A stretch of 64,000 bases of DNA from Bordetella sp. BOR01 (GTDB taxonomy: Bacteria; Pseudomonadota; Gammaproteobacteria; Burkholderiales; Burkholderiaceae_B), in the NCBI RefSeq assembly GCF_019218885.1, contig NZ_JAHUWT010000005.1:368919-432918 (forward strand), written 5' to 3'. The position numbers and the translations under genes are program-made. Below are positions 11,265-20,282 of this stretch, in pieces; positions within the stretch are counted from its first letter, which is position 1, and each line of letters begins with the position of its first letter. Below the pieces are notes generated by a model. The model did not search any database. It was not told the DNA's origin and saw only the letters and a list, made by a program, of their open reading frames with translations.

Positions 11265-12179
11265 TTGAACACCAAGCTCGATAACAAGGTCGTCGTGATC
11301 ACGGGTTCTGGAAACGGCATCGGGCGCGATATGGCGCTGGAAATGGCTCAGGCCGGCGCACGCATCGTCGTCAATGATCTGGGCACGACAGCCAAGGGCG
11401 AAGGCCAGAGCGCCGACCCTGCGCAGGCCGTGGTGGAAGAGATCAGGAAGCTGGGCGGCGAGGCTGTGGCCAACACCGACAGCGTGGCCGAGTGGCCGTC
11501 GGCCAGCCGCATCGTCGAATGTGCGCTCGATCATTATGGCCAGGTCGACGTAGTAGTCAACAACGCCGGGTTTCTGCGTGACCGCTTCTTTTTCAATATG
11601 GATATCGAGGAATGGCGCGGCGTGCTGGATGTGCACCTGAACGGGTCCTTCTATTGTTCGCGTGCCGCCGCCCCGCACTTCAGAAAGCAGAACGGCGGCA
11701 GCTATATCAACATGACATCGACTTCCGGGATGATCGGCAATTTCGGGCAGGCCAATTATTCGGCGGCCAAGGCTGGCATCCTGGCGTTGTCGAAATCGAT
11801 GGCGCTGGATATGCACAAGTACAACGTCCGGTCCAATTGCATTTCGCCCTTTGCCTGGAGCCGGCTGATCGGCAGTATTCCTACCGACACTCCCGACCAG
11901 CAGGAACGCGTCGAGCGCATGAAGGTCATGGAAACCCGCAAGATCGCTCCCCTGGCGCGCTTCCTGGCCAGTGATGCAGCAATGGACATCACAGGCCAGA
12001 TATTTACCGTGCGTGCCAATGAAATCTTCCTGATGAGCCAGAGCCGGCCGCTTCGTTCGGTGCATGAATCGACTGGTTGGACGGCTGACACCATCGCCAC
12101 GCACGCCATGCCGGCGCTGCGCAAGAGTTTCTATCCGCTGGACCGGACGCAGGATGTCTTCGACTGGGATCCTCTCTAG
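11265..12179 (+). CDS. SDR-family dehydrogenase (3-hydroxyacyl-CoA dehydrogenase-like)
   Basis: A 304-residue short-chain dehydrogenase. The NAD(P)-binding motif is GSGNGIG at 14-20, NNAG at 99-102, and the catalytic set is Ser152, Tyr165 and Lys169 (YSAAK). The LRDRFFFNMDIEEW region resembles the peroxisomal multifunctional enzyme type 2 (HSD17B4) branch, which oxidises R-3-hydroxyacyl-CoA. The C-terminus is longer than a minimal SDR. The start is TTG, preceded by GAAGGAGAG. It opens an operon with Bug, MaoC and CaiB/BaiF genes. Confidence 0.88.
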   Translation: MNTKLDNKVVVITGSGNGIGRDMALEMAQAGARIVVNDLGTTAKGEGQSADPAQAVVEEIRKLGGEAVANTDSVAEWPSASRIVECALDHYGQVDVVVNNAGFLRDRFFFNMDIEEWRGVLDVHLNGSFYCSRAAAPHFRKQNGGSYINMTSTSGMIGNFGQANYSAAKAGILALSKSMALDMHKYNVRSNCISPFAWSRLIGSIPTDTPDQQERVERMKVMETRKIAPLARFLASDAAMDITGQIFTVRANEIFLMSQSRPLRSVHESTGWTADTIATHAMPALRKSFYPLDRTQDVFDWDPL

Positions 12180-12224
12180 CCGTCGCCGGCGGCACCTATC
12201 TACAAAACAAATCAGGGAGACAAC

Positions 12225-13223
12225 ATGAGCCTCATTCATCGTTTCAATCGACACGCTTCGGCCCTGGCGGCCGCGGCGTTGCTATACGCTGCCGCGGCTC
12301 CCGCGCTTGCCGCGCCGAGTGCGGCGTTCCCCAGCCAGCCTATCAGGATCATCGTGCCGTTCTCGCCAGGGACGGGCAGCGATGTGTTTGCCCGTACGGT
12401 GGGCGATCGCATCGGGCAGGAAACCGGGCAGCCCGTGGTGATCGAGAATAAGGTGGGCGCCAGCGGCGTGATCGGCACGATGGCCGTGGCGCGTGCTCCC
12501 GCCGACGGCTATACCATCTTGATGGTGGCCAATCCATTCGTCATCGCGGCCGGCGCCGACAAGAACCTGCCCTACGATCCCTTGAAGGACTTCGTGCCGA
12601 TTGCCAAGGTGGCCACGGTTCCTATCGCCCTGACCATTTACGCCGGGCTGGGCATCAACACCGTCCAGGAGCTGGTGGCCTATGCGAAACAGAACCCCGG
12701 CAAGCTGAGCTTCGCGTCGTCAGGGGCCGGTACGCCCAGCCAGATCGAAATGGAGATCTTCAAAGACGTCGCAGGCATCGATATGGTCGAGGTGCCATAC
12801 AAGAGTTCGTCGCAGGCGCTGACCGACGTCATGAGCGGCAACATTGCCATCTATCCTGCCGCCATGCCGCTGGCGCTGTCGCAGATTGATTCGGGCCGCA
12901 TCCGCGTGTTGGGGCTGTTCTCCGACGAACGCTCGAAGGCCATGCCGCAGGCGCCGACGGTGCCCGAAGCGCTGGGCAACCCCAAGGGCTATGTGGCGAC
13001 GCCGCTGTGGTACGGCTTTGTGGCGCGAGCGGGTACGCCGCCGCAAGTGGTCGAGCGTTTACGTGAACTGGTGCTCGATGCCATGGCGTCCAAAGAAGCC
13101 AGCGGGCGCCTGATTTCCCTGGGTGCCCAGCCGGTCAGCCCCAGCAATGCCGAGTTCAGCGAACAGTTGCGCGCCGAGCGCGACCGCACTGTGACGGTCA
13201 CCCAAGCGCTCAGTATCAAGTAA
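12225..13223 (+). CDS. Bug-family tripartite tricarboxylate receptor
   Basis: A 332-residue periplasmic solute-binding protein with a clear Sec signal peptide (LAAAALLYAAAAPALAAPS) and the TctC-type signatures FPSQPIRIIVPFSPGTGSD, GQPVVIENKVGASG, APADGYTI and VPYKSSSQALTDVMSG. Membrane subunits are absent locally. The stop overlaps the next ATG by one base (TAATG), so it is translationally coupled to the following MaoC-like gene. Ligand unknown; context predicts a carboxylic acid. Confidence 0.92.
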   Translation: MSLIHRFNRHASALAAAALLYAAAAPALAAPSAAFPSQPIRIIVPFSPGTGSDVFARTVGDRIGQETGQPVVIENKVGASGVIGTMAVARAPADGYTILMVANPFVIAAGADKNLPYDPLKDFVPIAKVATVPIALTIYAGLGINTVQELVAYAKQNPGKLSFASSGAGTPSQIEMEIFKDVAGIDMVEVPYKSSSQALTDVMSGNIAIYPAAMPLALSQIDSGRIRVLGLFSDERSKAMPQAPTVPEALGNPKGYVATPLWYGFVARAGTPPQVVERLRELVLDAMASKEASGRLISLGAQPVSPSNAEFSEQLRAERDRTVTVTQALSIK

Positions 13224-13726
13224 TGGCCAAGCGCAATCGACGCATCTATCCAGCGGCCCCGTTCCTGGACGACCTGCGGGTGGGCGATGTGCACATCAGC
13301 TACGCCCGGACAGTGACCGAAGCGCATGTGGTCGGTTTCGCCGCCTTTGCAGGTATGCAGATGCCGCTGTTCATCGACCACGACCATGCTCGCCGGGTCG
13401 GCTCGTTCGGTTCGCCGATCGCGCCCGGTTTCCTGACGGCATCGTTGTCAGGAGGCATGCTGGAAAGCGTGTTGGGTACCAATGTGCTGGCCGGGCTGGG
13501 CATGGATACGTTCGTCTTCAAGGTGCCGGTGCGCCCTGGCGACACCTTGCACGCGGAAGTGCATATCCAGGACAAGCGTCCCACGCGGGACCCGGGGCGA
13601 GGCGTGCTGACGCTGGGCATCGAAGTCGTCAACCAGCGTGCCGAGATCGTTCTGAGCTACCAGGCCAAGGTATTGATGAAACAGCATGAACCGGAACACA
13701 AGCAAGGAAAACTCAGCCATGACTGA
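13223..13726 (+). CDS. MaoC-like dehydratase domain protein
   Basis: A 167-residue hotdog-fold protein. RTVTEAHVVGFAAFAGMQMPLFIDHDHARRVGSFGSPIAPGFLTASLSGG aligns with the MaoC catalytic region, but the usual Asp-N-H is altered to MPLFIDHDHA, so the catalytic residues may be shifted. It differs clearly from the MaoC gene at 8.9 kb, so the two are not a recent duplication. It probably hydrates or dehydrates the CoA thioester made by the CaiB/BaiF gene downstream. Its 3' end overlaps the CoA-transferase leader. Confidence 0.82.
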   Translation: MAKRNRRIYPAAPFLDDLRVGDVHISYARTVTEAHVVGFAAFAGMQMPLFIDHDHARRVGSFGSPIAPGFLTASLSGGMLESVLGTNVLAGLGMDTFVFKVPVRPGDTLHAEVHIQDKRPTRDPGRGVLTLGIEVVNQRAEIVLSYQAKVLMKQHEPEHKQGKLSHD

Positions 13727-14906
13727 TGCCAACCATCGCGCGCAAGCGCAGCGCAACGACGGTCCTCTTAGCGGGGTGAAGGTCATCGATCTGACCACTG
13801 TAGGCATGGGGCCGTATGCCACTCAGATTTTTGGCGACATGGGGGCCGAAGTCATCAAGGTCGAGCCTCCCGAGGGCGACATCTTCCGCCATGCATTGCC
13901 GACCCGGTCGCCGCGCATGGGTGCGCCGTTCATGAACTTCAACCGCAACAAGCGCAGTGTCTGCCTGGACATCAAGCAAGAGAGCGACCGTCGCGCCCTG
14001 CTCGAGCTGGTCAAGGAAAGCGACGTCTTCATTTCCAATATCCGGCCCCAGGCCTTGGCGAAACTGGGCTTGGACTATGAGGCATTAAGCCGGCTGAACC
14101 CGCGCTTGATCTACTGCTCGGCCGTGGGGTTCGGCCAAGACGGGCCGTACGCCGGCAAGCCGGCGTTCGACGACATTATCCAGGCCTACAGCGGATTGGC
14201 CGCGGTGCAGGGCACCGGCAACACGGGCGGGCCGGCCTACATGCGCACGCTGATCGCCGACAAGGTGACGGGTTTGACGATTGCCTACGCTATTCCCATG
14301 GCCTTGTACGAACGCGAAAAATCGGGCCTGGGCCAGGCAGTCGAAGTGCCCATGTTCGAGACGCTGGTGTCGTTCACCCTGATCGAGCATCTAAGCGGCG
14401 AAAGCTACCTGCCGGCCATCGCCGGCATGGGTTATGAACGTATCCTTGCCCGCAATCGCAAGCCTTACCGTACCCAGGACGGCTACATCAGCATCCTGCC
14501 TTACACCGATGCGCATTGGGCCCGATTCTTCAGGATGGCCGATCGCGCGGATCTCATCGGCAATCCGACTTTCGCCACCACCACGGCACGCAACCGCAAT
14601 TACGACGCCCTGTACGGCGAATTGATCGATATCGTGGCTACCAAGACCACCGACGAGTGGGTGCGCCTGCTGGACGAACAAGATATTCCGGTCGCGCGCG
14701 TGAACACATTGCAGGACGTGCTGGACGATCCGCATCTGGCCGCCGTGGATTTTTTCAAGACCATGGAGCACCCCACCGAAGGCACTGTACGAGTGACGGA
14801 TATTCCGGTGAAAATGTCACGCACCCCGGGCGCGTTGCGGCACCCCGCGCCGCCGCTCGGCGCCGACAACGAAGAACTGCTGGGCCGGGCAGCCCTGGAA
14901 AAGTAG
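13719..14906 (+). CDS. CaiB/BaiF-family CoA-transferase
   Basis: A 395-residue class III CoA-transferase, from the ATG with an AAGGAAA site upstream; an in-frame ATG 11 codons earlier is less likely. Family motifs include VKVIDLTTVGMGPYATQIFGDMGAEVIKVE, NRNKRSVCLDIK and GQDGPYAGKPAFDDIIQAYSGLA, which carries the catalytic Asp region. It would activate the imported acid by moving CoA from a donor ester such as succinyl-CoA. Last gene of the operon; converges with the ABC exporter gene 40 bp away. Confidence 0.93.
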   Translation: MTDANHRAQAQRNDGPLSGVKVIDLTTVGMGPYATQIFGDMGAEVIKVEPPEGDIFRHALPTRSPRMGAPFMNFNRNKRSVCLDIKQESDRRALLELVKESDVFISNIRPQALAKLGLDYEALSRLNPRLIYCSAVGFGQDGPYAGKPAFDDIIQAYSGLAAVQGTGNTGGPAYMRTLIADKVTGLTIAYAIPMALYEREKSGLGQAVEVPMFETLVSFTLIEHLSGESYLPAIAGMGYERILARNRKPYRTQDGYISILPYTDAHWARFFRMADRADLIGNPTFATTTARNRNYDALYGELIDIVATKTTDEWVRLLDEQDIPVARVNTLQDVLDDPHLAAVDFFKTMEHPTEGTVRVTDIPVKMSRTPGALRHPAPPLGADNEELLGRAALEK

Positions 14907-14946
14907 CGCCTGCAATGCAACGACTGCCCAGTTGCCGCTTCGCAGG

Positions 14947-17900
14947 TCATGCCACTTGCCGCGCCGCCGTCATCTGCCGGTTCACCAGATGCGCGTAGGC
15001 GCCTCTGCGCCGCAGCAACTCATCATGGGTGCCCGATTCCACGATGCGGCCGCCATCGACCACCGCGATGGTATCGGCCTGGCGGATGGTGGACAGGCGG
15101 TGCGCGATGATCAGCGTGGTGCGGTGGCGCATCAGTTCGGCCAGGGCCTGGTGCACCTGGGCCTCGCTGATGGCATCCAGGTGCGAGGTCGCCTCGTCCA
15201 GGATCAATACCGGTGCGTCGCGCAGGAAAGCGCGCGCGATGGCGATACGCTGGCGCTGGCCGCCCGAGAGCGCCACGCCGCGCTCGCCCACGCGGGTGCG
15301 CAAGCCATCTGGCAGGTCGGCCACGAAGTCGGCCAGCGCGGCGCGCGCGATGGCCTGGTCCAATGCATCGGCGCTGGCGTCGGGGCGGGCCAGCCGGATG
15401 TTGTCTTCCAGCGTGCCATTGAGCAGCCAGGTGTCCTGGGCCACCAGCGCAATGCGGCGATACAGGGCGTCCAGTGTCAGGTCGGGCAGGCTGATGCCGC
15501 CGATGCGCACGGCGCCTTGCTGCGGATCCCAGAAGCGCAGCAGCAGGCTGGCCAGCGTGCTCTTGCCGGCGCCTGACGGGCCGACCAGGGCCAGGGTGGC
15601 GCCGGCGGGCAGGTCCAGTGCCACCTCGCGCAGCGCCGGATGCTGCCGGCCCGGATAGGTGAACGTCACATCGTCGAAGGCCAGCGGCAGGCCGGCGGCA
15701 TCCAGGGGCGGAGCCAGCGTGCCGCCGGTAATTTGCACCGGTTCGTCATGGATGGCGCGCAAGCGGCGCGTCGAAGCCAGGGTATCGGCCAGTTGCCGGC
15801 TGACCTGGGCGATCTCGGATACCGGCAGGAAAGCGGCGACCGACAGCAGCACCAGCAGCGGCAGCAGGCCCGCGGCCAGGGCCCCTTGCGCGACCCACCA
15901 GGCGCCCACCGCCGCTACCGCCAGGCCGCCCAGGCCGGTGGCGATTTCCAGCAGGGCGCCCTGGCGCGACAGGTCGGCCAGCAATGCCAGCCGCACGCGT
16001 TGGTAATCGTGGGCAATTGCCAGGAACGCGGCGCGCCGCCGCCCCGTGGCCGAGAACGCCACCAGGTCTGACAGGCCCTGGATGGTTTCCGAAAGATGGG
16101 CGCTGAGCAGGCCCAGCGCCTGGCGTGCGCGGCTGCCTTGCGCATCCACGCGCGCGCGGCTCAGCCACGGCGAGGCAGCTGCCCACAGCAGGAAGGGCAG
16201 CAGCGCCAGCATCAGCGGCCATGCCGTGATGCCCAGTATGGCCAGCACCACTGCCGGCACCAGCACCGCCACGAAAGCCGGCGCTACCGTGTGGGCGAAG
16301 AAATATTCGATGGTCTCCACGTCTTGCGTGGCCAGGCCGACCAGGTCGCCCGCACGCCTGCGCAGCAGATAGGCCGGCGCCAGGGCTTCCAGCTTCTGGT
16401 ACAGCGCGATGCGCATTTCGGCCAGCAGTTCGTAGGCAATGGCATGGGCCAGCCAGGATTCGATCCAGTGCAAGGCCGCCGCCGCCACGGCCACCACGAA
16501 CAGGCCTGCCAGCAAGCCGTCGAACGGCTCGCCGTTCTTCAGGCGGGCGATGACCAGGGCGCCCAGCACCGAGACGCCGATGAAGGCGGCCACGCGCCCG
16601 ACGCCGCTGGCCACGGTAATGGTGAATTGCCGCTTCCAGGGGCGGATGATCTGCATCAGCGTCTGCAGCACCTGCTGCGTGCCGATGTGACGTGCTTCGG
16701 CTTCCAGCGGCATGGGCACGGGGCGGCCGTCGGTGGCGCGGGATCCGGAAGGCATGGCGTCGGACGCGGCCGGCAGCACCGAGGCGTGTGCCGTTGCAGT
16801 GTCCTGCTGGCCGCCCATCAGGCGCCGGTACAGGGTGTCGCCCGCTATCAGTGCGTCGTGCGTGCCTGCCTCGACAATACGGCCGCCATCCAGCACCAGG
16901 ATGCGATCGGCGTTGATGACGCTGGACAGGCGGTGCGCCAGCACCAGGGTCGTGCGGCCGCGGCTGAGCCGGTCCAGCGCCTGCTGGATCTCGGCTTCGT
17001 TCTCGGCATCCACCGATGACAGGGCTTCGTCCAGGATCAGGATAGGCGTGTCGCGCAGCAGCGCCCGCGCGATCGCCAGGCGTTGGCGCTGGCCGCCCGA
17101 TAGCTGCATGCCGCGCTCGCCCAGCATGGTCTGGTAGCCCTGCGGCAGCGCCATGATGAATGTGTGCGCATTGGCCGCCGCCGCGGCCGCGTGCAGTTGA
17201 TCCGGCGTGGCGTCGGGCCGCGCCAGCAACAGGTTTTCTTCGACCGTGCCGTGGAACAGGGTGCTGTCCTGCGCCACCAGCGATATCCGCGCGCGCACGG
17301 TCTCGGGGTCCAGCGTGCGCAGGTCGTGGCCGTCGATCTCGATGGCGCCGGCCTGCGGGTCGTGCAGGCGCAGCAGCAGGCGCACCAGGGTGGATTTGCC
17401 CGAGCCGCTGGGCCCCACGATGCCGACGCGTTCGCCGGGCCGTATGTCGAAGCTCATGCCTTGGTGCGTAATGCTGCGCCCCCCGGGATACGAGAACGCC
17501 ACGTCCTTGAAGGCGATAGACAGGCCGCCGGCTGCCGCGGCCGCCGGCGCGTGGCTGCCGCCTTGTGGCGCGGAACTGGTGGCGTCGAGCAGGGCGCGCA
17601 CGCTGGCCGCGGCCGATTGACCCATCAGGCCTTGGTGCAGTACGGCCCGCATATCGCGCAGGGGCCGGAAGATCTCGGTGCCGGCCATCAGTACGACCAG
17701 CAGCGCGGCCAGGGTCATTTCACCTTGCGATACGCGCCACGCACCCAGCGCCAGCGCGGCCGCCGCACCCACCGTAATGCCGATGTCGGTGGCAAAGCGG
17801 GCCGATACTTCGCGGCCCAGTACCTTGAATGTATTGTCGGACAGTGCCCGCGCGCGATCGGCAAGGCGGTCGCCCCATGCGCGGCTTTGGCCGAACGCCT

Positions 17901-18525
17901 TCAGCGTAGGCAGGCCCTGCATCGCATCCAGGAACTCTTCGCCGAAAGCCTTGAAGGCCTGGGCACGCTGCCGCGATGCATCGCGATGGCTGCGATGCGC
18001 CACCAGCGGCAGGATCAGCGTGACCAGCGCGGCCGCCATCAAGACCAGTGCAACCGGCCAGTCCCACCAGGCGATGAAGGCAAAGATGACAAGCGGCGCG
18101 CAGGCCGCAATGAACAACTGCGGCAGATAGCGTCCGAAGAAGCTCTGCAGTTGCTCGACGCCGTCGATCACGGCCAGCATCACGCCGCCGGTGCGCTGCC
18201 CGCCAAACCAGGCCGGCCCCAGCTCGACGATCTTGTCGTATAGCTGGGCGCGCAGATTGTTCTGGATGCGGGCCGCATTGCGGTTGGCCAGCAGGTTCAG
18301 CGCATGTTCGAAGGCACCGCGCAGCAAGATGGCCACGGCCGCGCCGGCCAGCGGCCACCACAAGGCGCTGCCGCCCGCGCCCGCGAACAGCCGTGCCAGG
18401 AACTGGGCCAGCAAGACAAAGCGCGCGATACCCGCCGCCAGTCCCAGCAAGCCCAGCAGCCCGCAAACCAGCATGCGCAGCCGCACACCGCGCGTCATCG
18501 CCCAGAGCGTCGAATCAAAATACAT
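14947..18525 (-). CDS. Fused two-unit ABC exporter (CydDC-like)
   Basis: A 1192-residue single chain with two complete exporter units, TMD-NBD-TMD-NBD. NBD1 (about 340-580) has GPSGSGKST, LSGGQRQR and LILDEALSSVD; NBD2 (about 945-1180) has GPSGAGKST, LSGGQRQR and LILDEATSHLD. Both look catalytically complete. The two TMD halves differ, as in heterodimeric CydD/CydC, the cysteine/glutathione exporter for cytochrome bd assembly, to which the arrangement is closest. No cydAB genes are adjacent, so substrate is uncertain. An Ala/Pro/Met-rich linker joins the units around 590-640. Confidence 0.85.
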   Translation of the reverse strand: MYFDSTLWAMTRGVRLRMLVCGLLGLLGLAAGIARFVLLAQFLARLFAGAGGSALWWPLAGAAVAILLRGAFEHALNLLANRNAARIQNNLRAQLYDKIVELGPAWFGGQRTGGVMLAVIDGVEQLQSFFGRYLPQLFIAACAPLVIFAFIAWWDWPVALVLMAAALVTLILPLVAHRSHRDASRQRAQAFKAFGEEFLDAMQGLPTLKAFGQSRAWGDRLADRARALSDNTFKVLGREVSARFATDIGITVGAAAALALGAWRVSQGEMTLAALLVVLMAGTEIFRPLRDMRAVLHQGLMGQSAAASVRALLDATSSAPQGGSHAPAAAAAGGLSIAFKDVAFSYPGGRSITHQGMSFDIRPGERVGIVGPSGSGKSTLVRLLLRLHDPQAGAIEIDGHDLRTLDPETVRARISLVAQDSTLFHGTVEENLLLARPDATPDQLHAAAAAANAHTFIMALPQGYQTMLGERGMQLSGGQRQRLAIARALLRDTPILILDEALSSVDAENEAEIQQALDRLSRGRTTLVLAHRLSSVINADRILVLDGGRIVEAGTHDALIAGDTLYRRLMGGQQDTATAHASVLPAASDAMPSGSRATDGRPVPMPLEAEARHIGTQQVLQTLMQIIRPWKRQFTITVASGVGRVAAFIGVSVLGALVIARLKNGEPFDGLLAGLFVVAVAAAALHWIESWLAHAIAYELLAEMRIALYQKLEALAPAYLLRRRAGDLVGLATQDVETIEYFFAHTVAPAFVAVLVPAVVLAILGITAWPLMLALLPFLLWAAASPWLSRARVDAQGSRARQALGLLSAHLSETIQGLSDLVAFSATGRRRAAFLAIAHDYQRVRLALLADLSRQGALLEIATGLGGLAVAAVGAWWVAQGALAAGLLPLLVLLSVAAFLPVSEIAQVSRQLADTLASTRRLRAIHDEPVQITGGTLAPPLDAAGLPLAFDDVTFTYPGRQHPALREVALDLPAGATLALVGPSGAGKSTLASLLLRFWDPQQGAVRIGGISLPDLTLDALYRRIALVAQDTWLLNGTLEDNIRLARPDASADALDQAIARAALADFVADLPDGLRTRVGERGVALSGGQRQRIAIARAFLRDAPVLILDEATSHLDAISEAQVHQALAELMRHRTTLIIAHRLSTIRQADTIAVVDGGRIVESGTHDELLRRRGAYAHLVNRQMTAARQVA

Positions 18526-18584
18526 GGTGCCTCTCTCCCGTAGCCAACAGGATAGCGCAGCATGCGCCGTGATTACCCGGGCTG

Positions 18585-18685
18585 TTGCCAGGTGTCAGGC
18601 TCCGAAGGTGCCTGACACCATGGTGTGCCACAGCTGTCTCAGTCGTATAGTGTCAGGCACCCTGCGGGAGCCTGACACCTGGCAA
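18585..18685. repeat. 101-bp nested inverted repeat (four GTGTCAGGC units)
   Basis: The outer 19-bp arms TTGCCAGGTGTCAGGCTCC (18585-18603) and its exact complement (18667-18685) enclose a second pair, GGTGCCTGACAC (18607-18618) and GTGTCAGGCACC (18650-18661). The core GTGTCAGGC thus appears four times in alternating orientation, so two side-by-side hairpins or one large cruciform can form. It lies between the lytic transglycosylase stop and the ABC exporter start, and looks like a REP/BIME-type repetitive element. Confidence 0.75.
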
Positions 18686-18699
18686 ACCCCCGCAGTCAT

Positions 18700-19305
18700 T
18701 CAAAACAATCCGAACAACCCACCCCGGGTAAGCTCCTTTTCACACCCCCGATACTGCGTCCCGAACCGCTCGGCCCGCCCCTGCACCTGCTGCGCCACCC
18801 GCTTCAGCCATGCCTTGCGGTCGTAGCTGCGGTTACGGTAGCCCGTCCAGCCTTCGTGGTAGTTCAGGTACTGGCCATAGGCATCCCATTTCGAGACGCC
18901 GTTGATGCGCTGGGTCTTGCTGATGTACCAGCCCATGAAGTCCAGCGCATCCGCCAGGTTGTCGCGGCTGGCGGTCCAGCCGCCCGCTTCGCGCTTGTAG
19001 TCCGCCCAGGTCTCGTCCTTGGCTTGCGCGTAGCCATAGGCCGAACTGACGCGGCCCCAGGGAATGAAGCCCAGGAAGTAATAGCGCGGCGGCAGGGCAT
19101 CATGCCGGAAGCTGGATTCCTGGTACATCATGGCGAACGGCACTTGCACGGGCACGCCCCATTTATTGCGCACGTCCAGCGCGGCGTCGTGCCAATCGGG
19201 TTTCTCGCGGAAGATGGCGCAGAGATCGTCAGGGTTCGAAGGCGGCGTGGTGGCGCAGCCGGTCAATACCATCAGCAGGGTCAGCAGCGGTGGCCCCAGT
19301 CTCAT
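18700..19305 (-). CDS. Lipoprotein with lytic transglycosylase (SLT-like) fold
   Basis: A 201-residue protein with a lipoprotein signal (lipobox LTGC, Cys17). The motif AMMYQESSFRHDA places a probable catalytic Glu at residue 63, followed by SAYGYAQAKDETW, similar to the goose-lysozyme/SLT fold, and a C-terminal NYHEGWTGY. It would cleave murein glycan strands at the outer membrane. It is alone between a convergent-free GntR gene and the repeat element. A role in secretion or division cannot be distinguished. Confidence 0.82.
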   Translation of the reverse strand: MRLGPPLLTLLMVLTGCATTPPSNPDDLCAIFREKPDWHDAALDVRNKWGVPVQVPFAMMYQESSFRHDALPPRYYFLGFIPWGRVSSAYGYAQAKDETWADYKREAGGWTASRDNLADALDFMGWYISKTQRINGVSKWDAYGQYLNYHEGWTGYRNRSYDRKAWLKRVAQQVQGRAERFGTQYRGCEKELTRGGLFGLF

Positions 19306-19389
19306 TGCTGGATTCCTTGTAAAGGGATGGCGGCATTCTAAGCGCAGTGGCGCGCCGCCGTCCTGTCATGCGGAATCCGGCCCGCCGAT

Positions 19390-20160
19390 TCAGGGCAACA
19401 CGTCGCGCGCCAGAATGAATTCGCTGGCGCTCGTCAGGTCGGCCACCAGCGCCTCGCGGGCGGTCTCGCCGTCTTGCCGCGCAATGGCAGCAACCATGTT
19501 GGCATGATGCGCGTGCGCTTCGCCATGCGTCAGGCGGCGCGGGCTGCTGGCCAGGTCATAGTTCAGCACCGGGCCGACCTGCAGCCACAAGCCTTCGATG
19601 ATCTGCAGCAGCACGGGCATGCGGGCCGCCCGGTAGATGGCGAAGTGCAGGCCCTTGTTGGCGCGCACGGCCTGGCGGCCGTCGGGCACCGCTTGTTCGC
19701 GCGCCAGGCGGAATTCCTGCTCGTAGGCCTGGATCTCGGCCAGTTCGGCGTCACTGCGGTGTTGAGCGGCCTGCACGATGGCCAGGCCCTCGAGCTGGAT
19801 GCGGATGGTGCGCAGTTCCAGGAAGCGGCCGCGCGTCATGATGGGCACGCGGATGGCACGGTTGGGCAGCACTTCCAGCGCCTGCTCGGCGGCCAGGCGG
19901 CCCACGGCTTCGCGCACCGGCATGGCGCTGGTGCCTACCGTGGCGGCCAGACCGCGCAATGTGAAGCGTTGCCCGGGTTCCATCTCGCCCGATTGCAGCA
20001 GTTCCTTCAAATCGGCATAGACCCGGTCCGACAGCGTATGCCGGACGATTTTTTCCATCTTGCCTTGCAGTTCGGTAGCCGGAGGCAGGCGATCGTCTAC
20101 GTCGGCGGCGGCGGGCAGGGCGGGTGGTTGCATGGCTGGAATTCCCATCGTATTATGCAT
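19390..20160 (-). CDS. GntR-family regulator (FCD type)
   Basis: From the chosen ATG, 256 residues. The winged helix includes GQRFTLRGLAATVGTSAMPVREAVGRLAAEQAL, followed by an all-helical FCD effector domain (RIQLEGLAIVQAA, LHFAIYRAARMPVLLQIIEGLW, HANMVAAIARQDGETAREAL). ATGs at 20148 and 20133 are alternative starts; the upstream extension to 20370 would run through the divergent promoter and is rejected. It is divergent from the sugar ABC/BKACE operon and probably represses it and itself through the adjacent palindrome. Confidence 0.87.
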   Translation of the reverse strand: MHNTMGIPAMQPPALPAAADVDDRLPPATELQGKMEKIVRHTLSDRVYADLKELLQSGEMEPGQRFTLRGLAATVGTSAMPVREAVGRLAAEQALEVLPNRAIRVPIMTRGRFLELRTIRIQLEGLAIVQAAQHRSDAELAEIQAYEQEFRLAREQAVPDGRQAVRANKGLHFAIYRAARMPVLLQIIEGLWLQVGPVLNYDLASSPRRLTHGEAHAHHANMVAAIARQDGETAREALVADLTSASEFILARDVLP

Positions 20161-20166
20161 TTCATG

Positions 20167-20182
20167 ATCTGTGATCACAGAT
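20167..20182. promoter_or_regulatory. 16-bp palindromic operator, GntR/sugar operon
   Basis: ATCTGTGATCACAGAT is a perfect palindrome 7 bp from the GntR start and about 100 bp before the first operon gene. The TGTGATCACA core fits the short symmetric sites of FCD-type GntR proteins; a CRP site (TGTGA-N6-TCACA) has wider spacing, so CRP is not favoured. Confidence 0.6.
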
Positions 20183-20282
20183 ACATCTGATTCACCAATA
20201 AGCTTAACCCGACCCGGGGCACAAGAACCCTGGCGCGGCAAAAAATCCACAAGACCATCCTTCAACGGATACGGAGACAGGC

